A stretch of 64,000 nucleotides of DNA from Streptomyces sp. NBC_01231 (GCA_035999765.1 CP108521.1:3658001-3722000), one strand, 5' to 3'. Shown: positions 28,250 through 37,293, counted from the stretch's first letter. Notes: a model not told the origin generated them from the sequence alone. Numbers and translations are program-made.

Positions 28250-29107
28250 ATGCCCGTCACCACCGCACATCAACTGCGCCGCGTCACGACGAACGGCGTC
28301 CAGCTCAACGTCGCAATCGCCGGGGACGGACCTGCGGTTCTCCTGCTGCACGGCTTCCCGCACACCTGGCAGCTCTGGAGCGGCATCATGGACCGACTGG
28401 CCGGGCAATACCGGGTGATCGCCCCGGACCTGCGAGGCTTCGGCGCCAGTGAGCGCGCCGCCGAGGGGTACGACGCAGGCACCCTCGCCGCCGACGCCGA
28501 AGGACTGCTCGACGCCCTCGGCGAGCCCTCAGCAGCGGTGGTCGGCATCGACGCGGGCACCGCCCCCGCGGTCCTGCTCGCGCTGCGCCGGCCCGGCCTC
28601 GTCCGGCGCCTGGTCGTGATGGAGGCACTGCTCGGCCGCCTGCCCGGAGCAGAACACGTCGTCGCGGGCGGCGTCCCGTGGTGGTTCGGCTTCCACGCCG
28701 TCCCCGGCCTCGCCGAGACCGTCCTGGCCGGCAACGAGGCTCAGTACATCGACTGGTTCCTCGACTCGGGGACGCTCGGGCGAGGAATACCCGACGACCT
28801 CCGTGCGGCCTTCGTCCACGCGTTCACCGGGAGCGAGGCCCTGCGCTGCGCGTTCTCCTACTACCGGGCCCTGCCCACCAGCGCGCAACAGATCCAGGAG
28901 GCCGTCGCGACGGCTCGGCTGACCGTGCCCACCATGGTCGTCGGCTCTCACCCCGTCGGTAGTGGGCTCGAACGCCAACTCCGCCCCTTCGCCGATGACC
29001 TGGTCGGACACCATCTCCAGGACTGCGGCCACATCATCCCCCTCGACCGCCCCGACGCATTATCCGCGCTCCTTACTCCTTTCCTCTCCGCCGATCTGCC
29101 GAAGTGA
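28250..29107 (+). CDS. Alpha/beta hydrolase of the epoxide hydrolase/haloalkane dehalogenase type
   Basis: 285 residues from ATG 28250; CGGAGG lies 6 nt upstream. HGFPHTW (~35) provides the oxyanion-hole HGxP motif of epoxide hydrolases. The nucleophile elbow reads VGIDAG, with Asp in place of Ser, as in enzymes that open epoxides or remove halides through an ester intermediate. The catalytic His is in DCGHIIPLD near the C-terminus. A helical cap domain occupies about 130-215 (WWFGFHAVPG, YYRALP). Divergent from the HxlR gene, so probably induced by its signal. Substrate unknown; the Asp nucleophile argues against an ordinary esterase. Confidence 0.88.
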   Translation: MPVTTAHQLRRVTTNGVQLNVAIAGDGPAVLLLHGFPHTWQLWSGIMDRLAGQYRVIAPDLRGFGASERAAEGYDAGTLAADAEGLLDALGEPSAAVVGIDAGTAPAVLLALRRPGLVRRLVVMEALLGRLPGAEHVVAGGVPWWFGFHAVPGLAETVLAGNEAQYIDWFLDSGTLGRGIPDDLRAAFVHAFTGSEALRCAFSYYRALPTSAQQIQEAVATARLTVPTMVVGSHPVGSGLERQLRPFADDLVGHHLQDCGHIIPLDRPDALSALLTPFLSADLPK

Positions 29108-29138
29108 CCGGAGACGAAGCACCCGTGGCGGCTCGCCC

Positions 29139-29777
29139 CTACCGGCCCGCGCTCACGACTCGAACGTCTCCACTACGCTCTTTGATCCAGTCCTGAAGTT
29201 CAGCCCCGGACAGTTCCCGGGAGACGCCTTCCTCGGCGATCACTGCCGGCCCGTAAACGGAACCCGACGCACCTTCGAGCTTCGTACTCTGATCCAAGGT
29301 GACCTGAAATGAATTGCCATCGAACACTGAATTACTCAGGTCCGCGCCGCGAAAATCGACTCCCAAGAGAGAAGCACCCATGAACTGGGTACCTCGGCAG
29401 CTGGCGCCGAAAGCATCGACGTCGTAGAGCGACGCCTTTACAAGATTGGCCCCGTCGAGGATCGCGTTCCGCAGGATCGCATCATCGAGGTTCACGCGCA
29501 CGAGGGAGGACCCTGTCAGGTCGGCGCCGCGCAGGTCGGCTCCCTGGGCGTCCGTGCGGTACAACTCCGCGCTCACCAATATGACGTTCATCAACTTGGA
29601 GTCGGTGAACCATGATTCGGAGAAGTCACCGTGCGAGAGGTCCGCGCCGCTCAGGTCGAGCCCGACAGCGTCCAGTCCGCCTTCACCCACGTCGAGCCAC
29701 TCCCGCAGCCGCTGCGCCGCGACACCGTCCGCGGGAAACCGAGCCGGGGTCCATCCCTTACGGGCACCAGATGACAT
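29139..29777 (-). CDS. Pentapeptide-repeat protein, possible orphan immunity protein
   Basis: 212 residues from ATG 29777. Residues ~38-150 are consecutive A(D/N)LxX pentapeptides (LSGADLSHGDF, GADLRGADLTGSSL, DGANLVKASL, GVDFRGADLSNSVF), predicted to form a right-handed quadrilateral beta-helix. Some pentapeptide proteins protect DNA gyrase from toxins; others serve as immunity proteins in polymorphic toxin loci. The last of three genes downstream of the second toxin, 7 nt from the MORN-like gene. Base composition is visibly less GC-rich than the flanking core genes, consistent with acquisition. Confidence 0.85.
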   Translation of the reverse strand: MSSGARKGWTPARFPADGVAAQRLREWLDVGEGGLDAVGLDLSGADLSHGDFSESWFTDSKLMNVILVSAELYRTDAQGADLRGADLTGSSLVRVNLDDAILRNAILDGANLVKASLYDVDAFGASCRGTQFMGASLLGVDFRGADLSNSVFDGNSFQVTLDQSTKLEGASGSVYGPAVIAEEGVSRELSGAELQDWIKERSGDVRVVSAGR

Positions 29778-29784
29778 TTGACTC

Positions 29785-30498
29785 TCAGAGCTGATCAGTC
29801 AGGTCAGGACCCCGCCCGTCGACTGCTTCCGGCTCCATGACCCCAAAGCCCACAGCCCTCCCGAAATACGTGGACTCGCCAGGCTCAGCCGCCACCCCCA
29901 GCAGTTCCTCCAGCTCAATCAGCGCGGCAGCAAGCCGTGGAGCATTCTGCCGGTGCACTTCCGGATGAGGCGCGCCATGGAAGTCGAACGGTCCCCAAAT
30001 GTCATGGTGGACGGAAACATCAGCTGACAGACCGACGGGTTCCGAGGAGACCGTCAATTCCACCAGACGGGACTCAAGGTGCTGTGAACCATGCTCGTCG
30101 AGCCACATGCCAGGCCCCGCAATGAGGAACCCACTGAACTCCGCCTCCGGAAATCCAACAGGACGCAACGCCTCGAGTGGAGTCCTGCCGTCCTCACTGT
30201 TGATCATGTGTTTAGCAAGGACACCGTTCGGGTGCCAGCGTTTGAACTCCCCGGACACGAATCCCATGCGCATGACGCCCTCGGCACTGAGCGTGCCGTC
30301 CTTGTACCACTCCCGGTAAGGGCCGTCCCGGAACCCATCCTCGTAGGTCACCAGGCTCACGCGGTGTCCTGCGAGGTACTCCTCGACCTCCCCCGTGAAG
30401 GGTTCGCCGCGGTACAGGAGCCTCAGACCGTAATCAAGATCCACGTCGGGATCGTCGAGGCTGACGCGTGGCAGCTGGGCACCGACACCATCGGACAT
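29785..30498 (-). CDS. MORN/YwqK-like antitoxin-family protein
   Basis: 237 residues from ATG 30498 (MSDGVGAQLPRVSLDD); GGGAGAGG lies ~4-11 nt upstream. It contains MORN-like repeats of the YwqK type: YEDGFRDGPYREWYKDGTL, GFVSGEFKRWHPNGVL. YwqK relatives are found beside polymorphic toxins and are commonly annotated as antitoxins. A C-terminal half (VSVHHDIWGPFDFHGAPH ...) is unrecognised. In the immunity-like series after the second toxin. Lower GC content than neighbours. Confidence 0.8.
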   Translation of the reverse strand: MSDGVGAQLPRVSLDDPDVDLDYGLRLLYRGEPFTGEVEEYLAGHRVSLVTYEDGFRDGPYREWYKDGTLSAEGVMRMGFVSGEFKRWHPNGVLAKHMINSEDGRTPLEALRPVGFPEAEFSGFLIAGPGMWLDEHGSQHLESRLVELTVSSEPVGLSADVSVHHDIWGPFDFHGAPHPEVHRQNAPRLAAALIELEELLGVAAEPGESTYFGRAVGFGVMEPEAVDGRGPDLTDQL

Positions 30499-30565
30499 GA
30501 TCCTCTCCCAGTCCGGGCGCCGGACCAGACTCACATGCGACGTACGGTACGGCGCATACGCCCGG

Positions 30566-31354
30566 TCAGTGCGTGCCCGCGAGTCTGGTGATCGCCGACT
30601 CGATGAACGCGGCAGCCTCCCGTTCGGAGATCTCGACGTGGTCGACGTCGTTGTGGCCCAGTTCGTAGAGGCGCAGGTACTCGGTCGGCTCCCAGCGCAG
30701 ATTACGAGTGAAGGCTTCGTCGTGTGTCGTGCCCTCCCGGCCGACGAGACGCCGACGCACGATTCCGCGAGGGTTACTGCGGGGGTGGCCATCGCTGATC
30801 TTTGCGTAGTAGGTGATCCGACCCGCCGCGTCCTGGTCGAGGGCGTCCAGCGTGCCCAATGACAGGGAGAGGAACGGCTCGGCGTTGAGGTTCGACTCGA
30901 AATTGCCGTAGGGGATCATCACCCCGTAAAGGTCGATGAACTCCTCGATCGAGTAGCCGCCACCCCGCTCGTACATGAGCAGGAGAGGCTCGTACGGGTC
31001 GGGAAGTTCTGACGTACCGGTCCTGCCCTCGCCCTTGAGTACCGCCCATCGCACCGCACCCCGGCAGGTCCTCGCCGTGGACGGTGTGGGGACCTTGTTC
31101 GCCAGGAACTCCTCCAGGTCGGCTGCCACCTCCGGGTCAAGCCGGAGGACGGGGTCGACGAACTCCGTGACGTCGAAGAAGGGCCACTCCTCCTGGGCGC
31201 CGTACGCTCGCGCCCATTGCGCGGCGCGCCGCAGGTATTCCCGCATCAGCAGCGCACGCGAACGGGTATGGACGCTGGACTTGTCCCAGTCGCCGTACCA
31301 GTCGACCTCGCTCAACCTCTCCAGCACCGCTCGAGACGGCTCGACATTCACCAC
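30566..31354 (-). CDS. Probable immunity protein for the second type VII toxin
   Basis: 262 residues; the GTG at 31354 (or the next GTG at 31351) overlaps the toxin's last codons, so expression is coupled with the toxin. Soluble acidic protein with features LERLSEVDWYGDW, PYEPLLLMYERGGGYSIEEF, LRLYELGHNDVDHVEIS. No enzymatic motif. The immunity role is inferred from overlap with the toxin stop; the family is not one I can name. Confidence 0.75.
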   Translation of the reverse strand: MVNVEPSRAVLERLSEVDWYGDWDKSSVHTRSRALLMREYLRRAAQWARAYGAQEEWPFFDVTEFVDPVLRLDPEVAADLEEFLANKVPTPSTARTCRGAVRWAVLKGEGRTGTSELPDPYEPLLLMYERGGGYSIEEFIDLYGVMIPYGNFESNLNAEPFLSLSLGTLDALDQDAAGRITYYAKISDGHPRSNPRGIVRRRLVGREGTTHDEAFTRNLRWEPTEYLRLYELGHNDVDHVEISEREAAAFIESAITRLAGTH

Positions 31355-34300
31355 AGATCCATCCCCTTCAGGCGCAGTTGCTGATGGATAGCCTTCACCA
31401 CGTCGCCGATGTTGGACAAATCGTTCGCCAGCTCGACCTTCGGCGGCTCCATCCCCAGTGACCGCCAGTGCCGGAACCCGCCGATCTTGTCGTTCGGCGC
31501 GAGGTCATGAGCACCCGCGTCACGCACGTCCTGGGGGAACTGCGGCCTGTAGTACTTGCCGTCGGAGGGATCCAACTCCCACAGGTGGTCGTACTCACGG
31601 ATGTAGGGCAGGCCGGACTTCATCAGACTGCTCTCGACGTACTCGTGCGCCATGAGGTTCTTGAACTGCTGGATCCCTTCCTCGCCGAGCTTGCCCTCGC
31701 GCGCTGCGAACCACAGCTCGCCGATGTCCTTTCGCGGCGTGAACAAGCCCTTCTTCATGGTGTCAGGGCCGATGGCGACTTCGTGCTGCGCCCGGAAGAG
31801 ATGGCTCTTCACCTGGCGGAGCACCGACTCGTCCACACCCGTGTGGCGGGAGACCTCGGGCAGCTCGACCTTGTTGTCCGTCGCCCGGATGTTCTCGTAC
31901 ATCTCGGCTGCGGCCACGGAGTCGGGGTCGTGAATGGGATCCGGCTTCTCGACCCAGCCGGCACCGCTCCAGCCGCCGTGCGGCCCTTCCGTGTACGGGC
32001 TGTCCCCGGGTGTGCCGTCTCCGTCGGCGGTGCGGGTCGCATCCTCGCCGTGACCGGCAGCTTCGAGCCCCGGGTCGTCCGTGCCCTGCGCCGGATGGCC
32101 GTCATGACCCATGTGAGCGCCGTCACTACCCGCACGCCCGACATCGCCGCCCACAGAGGCGACATGCCCTGATGTCGAGCCGAGCTCCCTGCCGAGCGAG
32201 GCCCCCGCGTCGCCCGGCCCGTGGCCACCAAGTCTGATCTCGCCGGCGCCGTGCGGCACCGGAACCCTGCCGAACAACTCGGTCTGTTCGAGCTTGATCG
32301 CGGCGAGTTCGTCGGCGGAGACACCGGGCAGGCGCTCCTTCTCGTAGAGAACGTGACCGTCCATCTTGGCGGTGAAGCTGTCCGCCGTGTGGAACTGCAG
32401 CTCGAAGACCTGACCGCTCATCGGGTCGCGCCAGGTGGAGTTGATGCCCTTGTACCCGGCGGAGTCCCAGGTGTTCTTGAACGTGACGTTCTCGAAGCCC
32501 TTGGCCTGCAGGTCGTCGACCGCCTGCTGGACACCGTGGGTGTACCTGTCGGCAGGGACCTCCATCGTGTAGCGGATGGAGTCCTTGATGTCGCCCAGCA
32601 CCCGACCGTGGTCCACGCCGATGTCCTCGAGCATGTCCGTGGCGAGCTTGCGCTTGAGCGAGTCCTCGCCCTTGAGCCGGTACTCGAGTCCGATCAGCTT
32701 GCCGTTGTCGACGCGGCCCGCGATGGACTGCATCGACTCCGTGATGTGCGGCTCGGCCTCCTGGGAGCGTCGCATGAAATCTTCCGCCGCCGCGTTCGCC
32801 TCATGGTCCAGGCGCAGTCCGTTCTCGCCCTCCCATGATCCATCGGGCAGATTGCCTCGGGGTTCCTCCGGCACGGCAGCACCGGAACCTTCGAAATCGC
32901 CGTCGTGCGGCGGAGGTGGCACGTCTGCGCCGGAGTCGGCTGGGGTGTGGTCGCCACCCGTACCGCCCGGCGTGTGATCACCGTGGTCGGGCATCCCGTC
33001 GGGGCCACCGGTAGGCCCGTCGTGATGAGGCTGCGGGGTGTCGGAACCGCCGGTGTGAGTGGACGGCGGTTCGTGGCCGGCCGACGGTCCCTGCGCCACG
33101 TCGTCGGCTCGGCCGCCCGGGAGATGCTCCGCAGTGCCACCCGGCAGCTGGTCACCCGCGTGACCTCCGGACACGCCGTCGCCCCCGGCATGCACCGTCG
33201 GGACACTGTCCCCGCCCACGTGCACGGCCGCGTTGTCGGGCACTCGGCCTACGTCTCCGAGGTTCGTGTCCAGGCTGTCGCCCAGCCTCACCGACTGGCC
33301 CGCCTGGTCCGCGGTATGGGCGCCCGCGCCCACCAGCGCCGGTTCCTTGACCGGGGAATCCACCCGCGGCACGTCCGCGCCGGACGCCGGACTGCCGGAA
33401 GTCCCCTTGTCGACCACGTCCGTGGGTGCGTTGTCGACGCTGTCGATGACGTTGCCCTGGTGGTCGAGGAGGTTGCCGTCGCCGTCCATGTACTGAGCCG
33501 GGGACCCCTCCACGCTCGGCAACTTCGTCGTGCCCGCCGGCAGGACCGGAGTGTCGTGCGGGAGCTGGACATTGCCGTCGGGCAGTCGCGTCGCGCCCTC
33601 CGGGATCGCGGCGCCCTCGGGCAACCGCACCGTGCCGTCCGGGAGCTTCAAAGCCCCCTCGGGCAACGTGAACGCGTTCTCCGGCAGCGTGGGGATGTCG
33701 ATCGCCCCGACGCCCTTCAGCCCCTTCGCGATGTCGCCGATCTTCGACAGACCCGCGCCGGCACCCTTGGCGATGTAGGTCATCGGGTCGATGACCCGGC
33801 CCGCCTTGCCGGCCACCGACAGCACCTTCGCCACCGCACCGGCCTTGCCGGCACCCGCCGCCGCACCGCCCGCACCACCCGTGAACACCGTGGTCAGGAC
33901 GTTGAAGGTGACCGCGCCGGCCGCACGACCAGGGTTCTTGCCCCACTCGTCCCACGCCACCAGCGCCTTGCCCGTCTCCTTCATCGCCGTACGCGAATCA
34001 CGGATCCACGACGGGAGCTTGTCGTCCGGCAACGTCCAGAACATCGCCCCCAGACCAGGAACGGAGGACAACGCCAGACCGGTCGCCAGTTGCGCCAGGC
34101 CCTTCCAGGCCTGACCCATCGCGTCCCAGCCACCGAACCCGACCAGCGTGCCCAGACCCTTGATCGTCCCCCAGACACCATCCACGATCAGGCCGTCCCA
34201 CACGAACGACTTCACCCAGTGGCCGACCTCGTACCACTTGTGCTTCTCCTCCACCGGGTCACCCCAGGGAAGCTTCGCGTCCTTCAGATCATCCGCCGCG

Positions 34301-34821
34301 AACCCGTACTGATCCTTACGATCCGAGCCATCCCCCGCGACCATCTGCGTCCCGCCCCACAGGGCAGTGATCGTGTTGTGGCAGGTCCGCTCCGCCGCCC
34401 AGAACGCCGCCACCGTCGCCGTGATGTCATCCCGGATCTGGTTGTGCTCGTCGACCTTGTCGCCGTCGTACTCCCACTCGTCATCGTCCTTGACCGACGA
34501 GACGAACGTCGTGGCCTTGGCCTTCAGCTCCTCCAACTTCGTGACAAGAGGCTGGACTTCGGTGGCGTACGACGACAACGCACCGGAGACGGTCTCGAGG
34601 TCGGTGGCGAAATCATCCGCCCGCTCCTTGACCGGCTTGGTCGTCGCGAAGAGCTGCTCCGCCTCGGGCGCGGTGTAGTACGCCGACAACCCCTGGAACT
34701 GGGAATGGACGTCAGCGCCCGTACTCCGGACGTGAGTCGCGTCCTTCTTCAGGTCCGCGTAATCCGTCTCCAGCTGCGGCAAGTTGCCCGTGAACTGAGG
34801 AATCTTTTCCGGCTGGATCAC
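31348..34821 (-). CDS. Type VII-secreted polymorphic toxin with RelA/SpoT-like synthetase domain and a further C-terminal domain
   Basis: 1157 residues from GTG 34821, overlapping the DUF6507-like gene. Residues 1-372 are the export module shared with the toxin at 23472; a linker of LPEG/LPDG repeats and Gly/His/Asp-rich sequence follows. Residues ~685-840 match an alarmone-synthetase fold: [14 protein letters not shown] (R715, K717, S721, K725; ATP-binding RxK..S..K), DIKDSIRYT (Asp744/Asp747, Arg750), GYKGIN (Tyr790), and FELQFHT (catalytic-type Glu807) followed by HVLYEKER. Residues ~985-1157 form a separate domain with [17 protein letters not shown] and [12 protein letters not shown] (H1059-E-Y-V-E1063, HExxE-like) of unknown activity. 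The polymorphic toxin literature does include RelA/SpoT-like tips; activity here is predicted only. Confidence 0.8.
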   Translation of the reverse strand: MIQPEKIPQFTGNLPQLETDYADLKKDATHVRSTGADVHSQFQGLSAYYTAPEAEQLFATTKPVKERADDFATDLETVSGALSSYATEVQPLVTKLEELKAKATTFVSSVKDDDEWEYDGDKVDEHNQIRDDITATVAAFWAAERTCHNTITALWGGTQMVAGDGSDRKDQYGFAADDLKDAKLPWGDPVEEKHKWYEVGHWVKSFVWDGLIVDGVWGTIKGLGTLVGFGGWDAMGQAWKGLAQLATGLALSSVPGLGAMFWTLPDDKLPSWIRDSRTAMKETGKALVAWDEWGKNPGRAAGAVTFNVLTTVFTGGAGGAAAGAGKAGAVAKVLSVAGKAGRVIDPMTYIAKGAGAGLSKIGDIAKGLKGVGAIDIPTLPENAFTLPEGALKLPDGTVRLPEGAAIPEGATRLPDGNVQLPHDTPVLPAGTTKLPSVEGSPAQYMDGDGNLLDHQGNVIDSVDNAPTDVVDKGTSGSPASGADVPRVDSPVKEPALVGAGAHTADQAGQSVRLGDSLDTNLGDVGRVPDNAAVHVGGDSVPTVHAGGDGVSGGHAGDQLPGGTAEHLPGGRADDVAQGPSAGHEPPSTHTGGSDTPQPHHDGPTGGPDGMPDHGDHTPGGTGGDHTPADSGADVPPPPHDGDFEGSGAAVPEEPRGNLPDGSWEGENGLRLDHEANAAAEDFMRRSQEAEPHITESMQSIAGRVDNGKLIGLEYRLKGEDSLKRKLATDMLEDIGVDHGRVLGDIKDSIRYTMEVPADRYTHGVQQAVDDLQAKGFENVTFKNTWDSAGYKGINSTWRDPMSGQVFELQFHTADSFTAKMDGHVLYEKERLPGVSADELAAIKLEQTELFGRVPVPHGAGEIRLGGHGPGDAGASLGRELGSTSGHVASVGGDVGRAGSDGAHMGHDGHPAQGTDDPGLEAAGHGEDATRTADGDGTPGDSPYTEGPHGGWSGAGWVEKPDPIHDPDSVAAAEMYENIRATDNKVELPEVSRHTGVDESVLRQVKSHLFRAQHEVAIGPDTMKKGLFTPRKDIGELWFAAREGKLGEEGIQQFKNLMAHEYVESSLMKSGLPYIREYDHLWELDPSDGKYYRPQFPQDVRDAGAHDLAPNDKIGGFRHWRSLGMEPPKVELANDLSNIGDVVKAIHQQLRLKGMDLW

Positions 34822-35204
34822 GACTTGCCCACCCCTGGCATGTCCAGCTTCGGCTCGGCCAACGCCTTGCGCTGCGCCTCCGACGCCATCTCCTGGTCAC
34901 CGTTCAGATAGGCCGTCGTCGCATCCACCGCACCCTGCAACGACTTGCCCGCCCGCGCCGCGACGTACTGCAGATCCTTGGAAGCGCGTTCGGCGTACTG
35001 CGAGAGTGCCAGGGCGACCAGGCCACCCTGTGCCTTCTCGCCGCCCTCGCCGCCGCCCTCGGCTGAGATGGTGCCGGCGCTGGAAGCCGCCGAGGTCAGG
35101 TGCTCCCCGAACGCCTTCGCGTACTTCTCCAGGTCGGACGCCGTATCACCGGTCGTCTTCAGGACATGCGAAATACCCTGCGGCTTGAGATCCCAGCCCG
35201 TCAC
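34818..35204 (-). CDS. DUF6507-like small helical ESX protein, module 2
   Basis: 128 residues from GTG 35204 ([18 protein letters not shown]). Same architecture as the 26282 product: a helical hairpin with a Gly-rich loop ([13 protein letters not shown]), conserved C-terminal half ([31 protein letters not shown]). GTGA overlap with the toxin. The differences from copy 1 concentrate in the middle, which may reflect drift or matching to a different toxin. Confidence 0.78.
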   Translation of the reverse strand: MTGWDLKPQGISHVLKTTGDTASDLEKYAKAFGEHLTSAASSAGTISAEGGGEGGEKAQGGLVALALSQYAERASKDLQYVAARAGKSLQGAVDATTAYLNGDQEMASEAQRKALAEPKLDMPGVGKS

Positions 35205-35250
35205 CGAAAAACCCCCGTTTTCCCGTCTTTCCCGAAGCCGAACCCGTCCG

Positions 35251-35565
35251 TCAGCCGATGTTGTCGACCGCGGCCTTCGCCCGCTGGATCGTCGACTGCG
35301 CCGTACCGTCGTTCTTCTCCAGCGTCGACTTCAGCAGACCGATGATGCTCTTCACCTCGTTCGAGGCGTTGTTCCACCGCTGTTCCTTGCCGTGGTACTC
35401 GTCCGCCACACCATCCGCCGTGAAGTCCGCCATCGCCGCCTTCACCTGACGGTCACGGCTCGCGATCACCTCTTCCAGACGGCCGATCACCACCTGGATG
35501 TTCGACTGCGCATCCGCAGACGCACCCGTGTCGTACGACCGACGATCAGCACCCGAACCCGCCAT
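35251..35565 (-). CDS. ESAT-6-like protein, module 2
   Basis: 104 residues from ATG 35565, identical in sequence to the protein at 26727. See there for features. Upstream GGGGAG is conserved as well. Identity at protein level with few DNA differences points to recent duplication or gene conversion. Confidence 0.85.
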   Translation of the reverse strand: MAGSGADRRSYDTGASADAQSNIQVVIGRLEEVIASRDRQVKAAMADFTADGVADEYHGKEQRWNNASNEVKSIIGLLKSTLEKNDGTAQSTIQRAKAAVDNIG

Positions 35566-35619
35566 CACACACCACTCCCCGAGAGTCGAAAGAAAGCCCG
35601 CACGGAACGAAAGCCAAGC

Positions 35620-35946
35620 TCAGCGAAAGCGCGCCGCGTCGAAGTTCGCGGCACCCATCTGCTGCTTCGCGTTGTCACCCTGCTCCTGATCACCCGAGCT
35701 GAACGCCGAGTCCATCCCGGACTGACCGCCGAGGATCGCCGCCAGCGAGGAGTTCAGGTCGGAGGTGATCCGGTCCGCCCGCCCCTTGAACTGGTCGAAC
35801 ATCGCCCGGCCCGAGCCGTTGAACTTGCCCTCCAACGGCGTCGCCGCCTGCACCAACTGCCGGATCAGCGACCCGAGATCATCACTCGAGCCCCGCGAAT
35901 CACGCTGCAACTGCGACAGCGTCTGCGCACCCATGTCGAACTTCAT
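35620..35946 (-). CDS. WXG100-like secretion target, module 2
   Basis: 108 residues from ATG 35946, identical in sequence to the protein at 27117, first gene of the module 2 operon, with GGGGGAGG upstream. The turn is F-N-G rather than W-x-G. Confidence 0.87.
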   Translation of the reverse strand: MKFDMGAQTLSQLQRDSRGSSDDLGSLIRQLVQAATPLEGKFNGSGRAMFDQFKGRADRITSDLNSSLAAILGGQSGMDSAFSSGDQEQGDNAKQQMGAANFDAARFR

Positions 35947-35992
35947 CACGCCTCCCCCGTAGGACCCTTACGACCACATCGTGTGCATTACA

Positions 35993-36022
35993 TCTCTACC
36001 AACTCCCCGATTGCTCATGCAA
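35993..36022 (-). promoter_or_regulatory. Predicted promoter of ESX module 2
   Basis: On the minus strand TTGCAT (36022-36017), 18-nt spacer and TAGAGA (35998-35993). A perfect inverted repeat CCCGATTGC-atga-GCAATCGGG (36027-36006) overlaps the -35 and spacer, matching the position of the imperfect repeat in module 1. Confidence 0.68.
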
Positions 36023-36027
36023 TCGGG
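36006..36027. promoter_or_regulatory. Inverted repeat, candidate operator of ESX module 2
   Basis: 9-bp perfect arms (cccgattgc / gcaatcggg) with a 4-nt centre, lying over the predicted -35 and spacer. It could be a repressor site, or an upstream stem-loop if transcription comes from further away. Confidence 0.55.
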
Positions 36028-36114
36028 AAGTGGCGGCAGTTACAGAGGAAGCACAGAGCCATGACCAAACCATGGAGGCAGATGCCCACGAACCGGGTGA
36101 TAGGTGCCGTGGGC

Positions 36115-37293
36115 TCAGCGGATGGCCGCCGCCGTCGGGCCCTCTCGGCAGATCAGGAGGAGGGCGCGGTCGTCGTTGACGTCCTTGGCCACCGCTTCGA
36201 TCAGGTGCCAGGCCGCTCCGTGGAAGCCGCCGGCGACATAGCGGTCGGCCTCGCCGGTGAGGCGGTCGATGCCCTCCACTATGTCGCGGTCGGACGTTTC
36301 CACCAGACCGTCCGTGAACAGCATCAACACGTCCCCGGGACGGAGCGAGCCCTTCACGGGGTCGAACTGGGCGCCGTCGTACACACCCAGGAGCGGGCCC
36401 TCGGCGGCCTTCTCCTCCCAGCGGCCGCTGCCGGCGCTGAGCTGGAGGCCCGGCGGGTGCCCGGCGGAGTACAACTCGTAGTCGCCCGAGTCCAGATCGA
36501 GGACCAGGTGGATGGAGGTGGCGAAGCCCTCGTCCCAGTCCTGGCGGAGGAGATAGCCGTTCGCCGCGGGCAGGAAGGCGTGCGGGGGCAGGCTGCCCAG
36601 CAGGCCGCCGAACGCGCCCGACAGCAGCAGGGCCCTCGACGCGGCGTCCATGCCCTTGCCGGACACGTCCGTCAGGACGACCTCGAGGGTGCGGTCGCCG
36701 TTGGTTCGCGCCGCGACGACGAAGTCACCGGAGAACGATTGACCGCCCGCCGGGCGCAACGCCATCTCGCGGTGCCAGCCCTGCGGCAGTTGCGGCAGCT
36801 TGCTCTGCACCCGGATGCGTTCGCGCAGGTCGAAGAGCATCGTGCCGCCGCGTCTCCAGGGGACGCCGACCCGGCTGCGGAACTGCGCGATGAGCAGACC
36901 GAAGAAACCGCAGGCGGCGACCACCAGGACGATGCCCGGGGTGACTCGGGAGGGGCCCTCCGTGTACGGGCCCAGCTGCACCGACTCCACGATCAGCGCG
37001 GTCGCCGCCGCGGCGTACAGACTGAGCAGGCTCGCCGGGCGCAGCAGCAGGCCGCCCGCGACGATCGGCAGGACCAGCGCGGCCGGGGAACACCACACCG
37101 AGTTCGCGAGAGTGGTGACCGCGATCAGGGGCACGGTCAGGAGCAGGCCGACGAGGGCGACCCAGTCCGAGCCGTCGCCGCGGAAGTAGTCGACGGCGCT
37201 TCGGCGCATGCCGACGCGGACCCGGTGCCACTGCATCTTCAACCGGGCCGTGAACGTCTCGGCTTCCGCGCGCCGCTCTCGTCCTGCTGCCAT
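36115..37293 (-). CDS. Membrane-anchored SpoIIE/PP2C-family serine phosphatase
   Basis: 392 residues from ATG 37293. A basic N-terminus is followed by four to five membrane helices (~45-140: WVALVGLLLTVPLIAVTTLA, PAALVLPIVAGGLLL, GIVLVVAACGFFGLLI), then a cytoplasmic PP2C-type domain (~165-385) with the metal-binding motifs SFSGDF, LTDVSGKG, SAGHPPGL, LFTDGLVE and DDRALLLI. Such phosphatases usually dephosphorylate anti-sigma-factor antagonists (SpoIIAA-like) in partner-switching systems. No anti-sigma or antagonist gene lies nearby. It borders the ESX island and is divergent from the acetyltransferase gene. Confidence 0.92.
   Translation of the reverse strand: MAAGRERRAEAETFTARLKMQWHRVRVGMRRSAVDYFRGDGSDWVALVGLLLTVPLIAVTTLANSVWCSPAALVLPIVAGGLLLRPASLLSLYAAAATALIVESVQLGPYTEGPSRVTPGIVLVVAACGFFGLLIAQFRSRVGVPWRRGGTMLFDLRERIRVQSKLPQLPQGWHREMALRPAGGQSFSGDFVVAARTNGDRTLEVVLTDVSGKGMDAASRALLLSGAFGGLLGSLPPHAFLPAANGYLLRQDWDEGFATSIHLVLDLDSGDYELYSAGHPPGLQLSAGSGRWEEKAAEGPLLGVYDGAQFDPVKGSLRPGDVLMLFTDGLVETSDRDIVEGIDRLTGEADRYVAGGFHGAAWHLIEAVAKDVNDDRALLLICREGPTAAAIR

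Larger units (their letters stand above)
33706..36022 (-). repeat. Duplicated ESX export block, copy 2
   Basis: Counterpart of 25170-27541, covering promoter, WXG100-like, ESAT-6-like and DUF6507-like genes and toxin codons 1-372. Two of the three small proteins are identical between copies. Confidence 0.9.
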
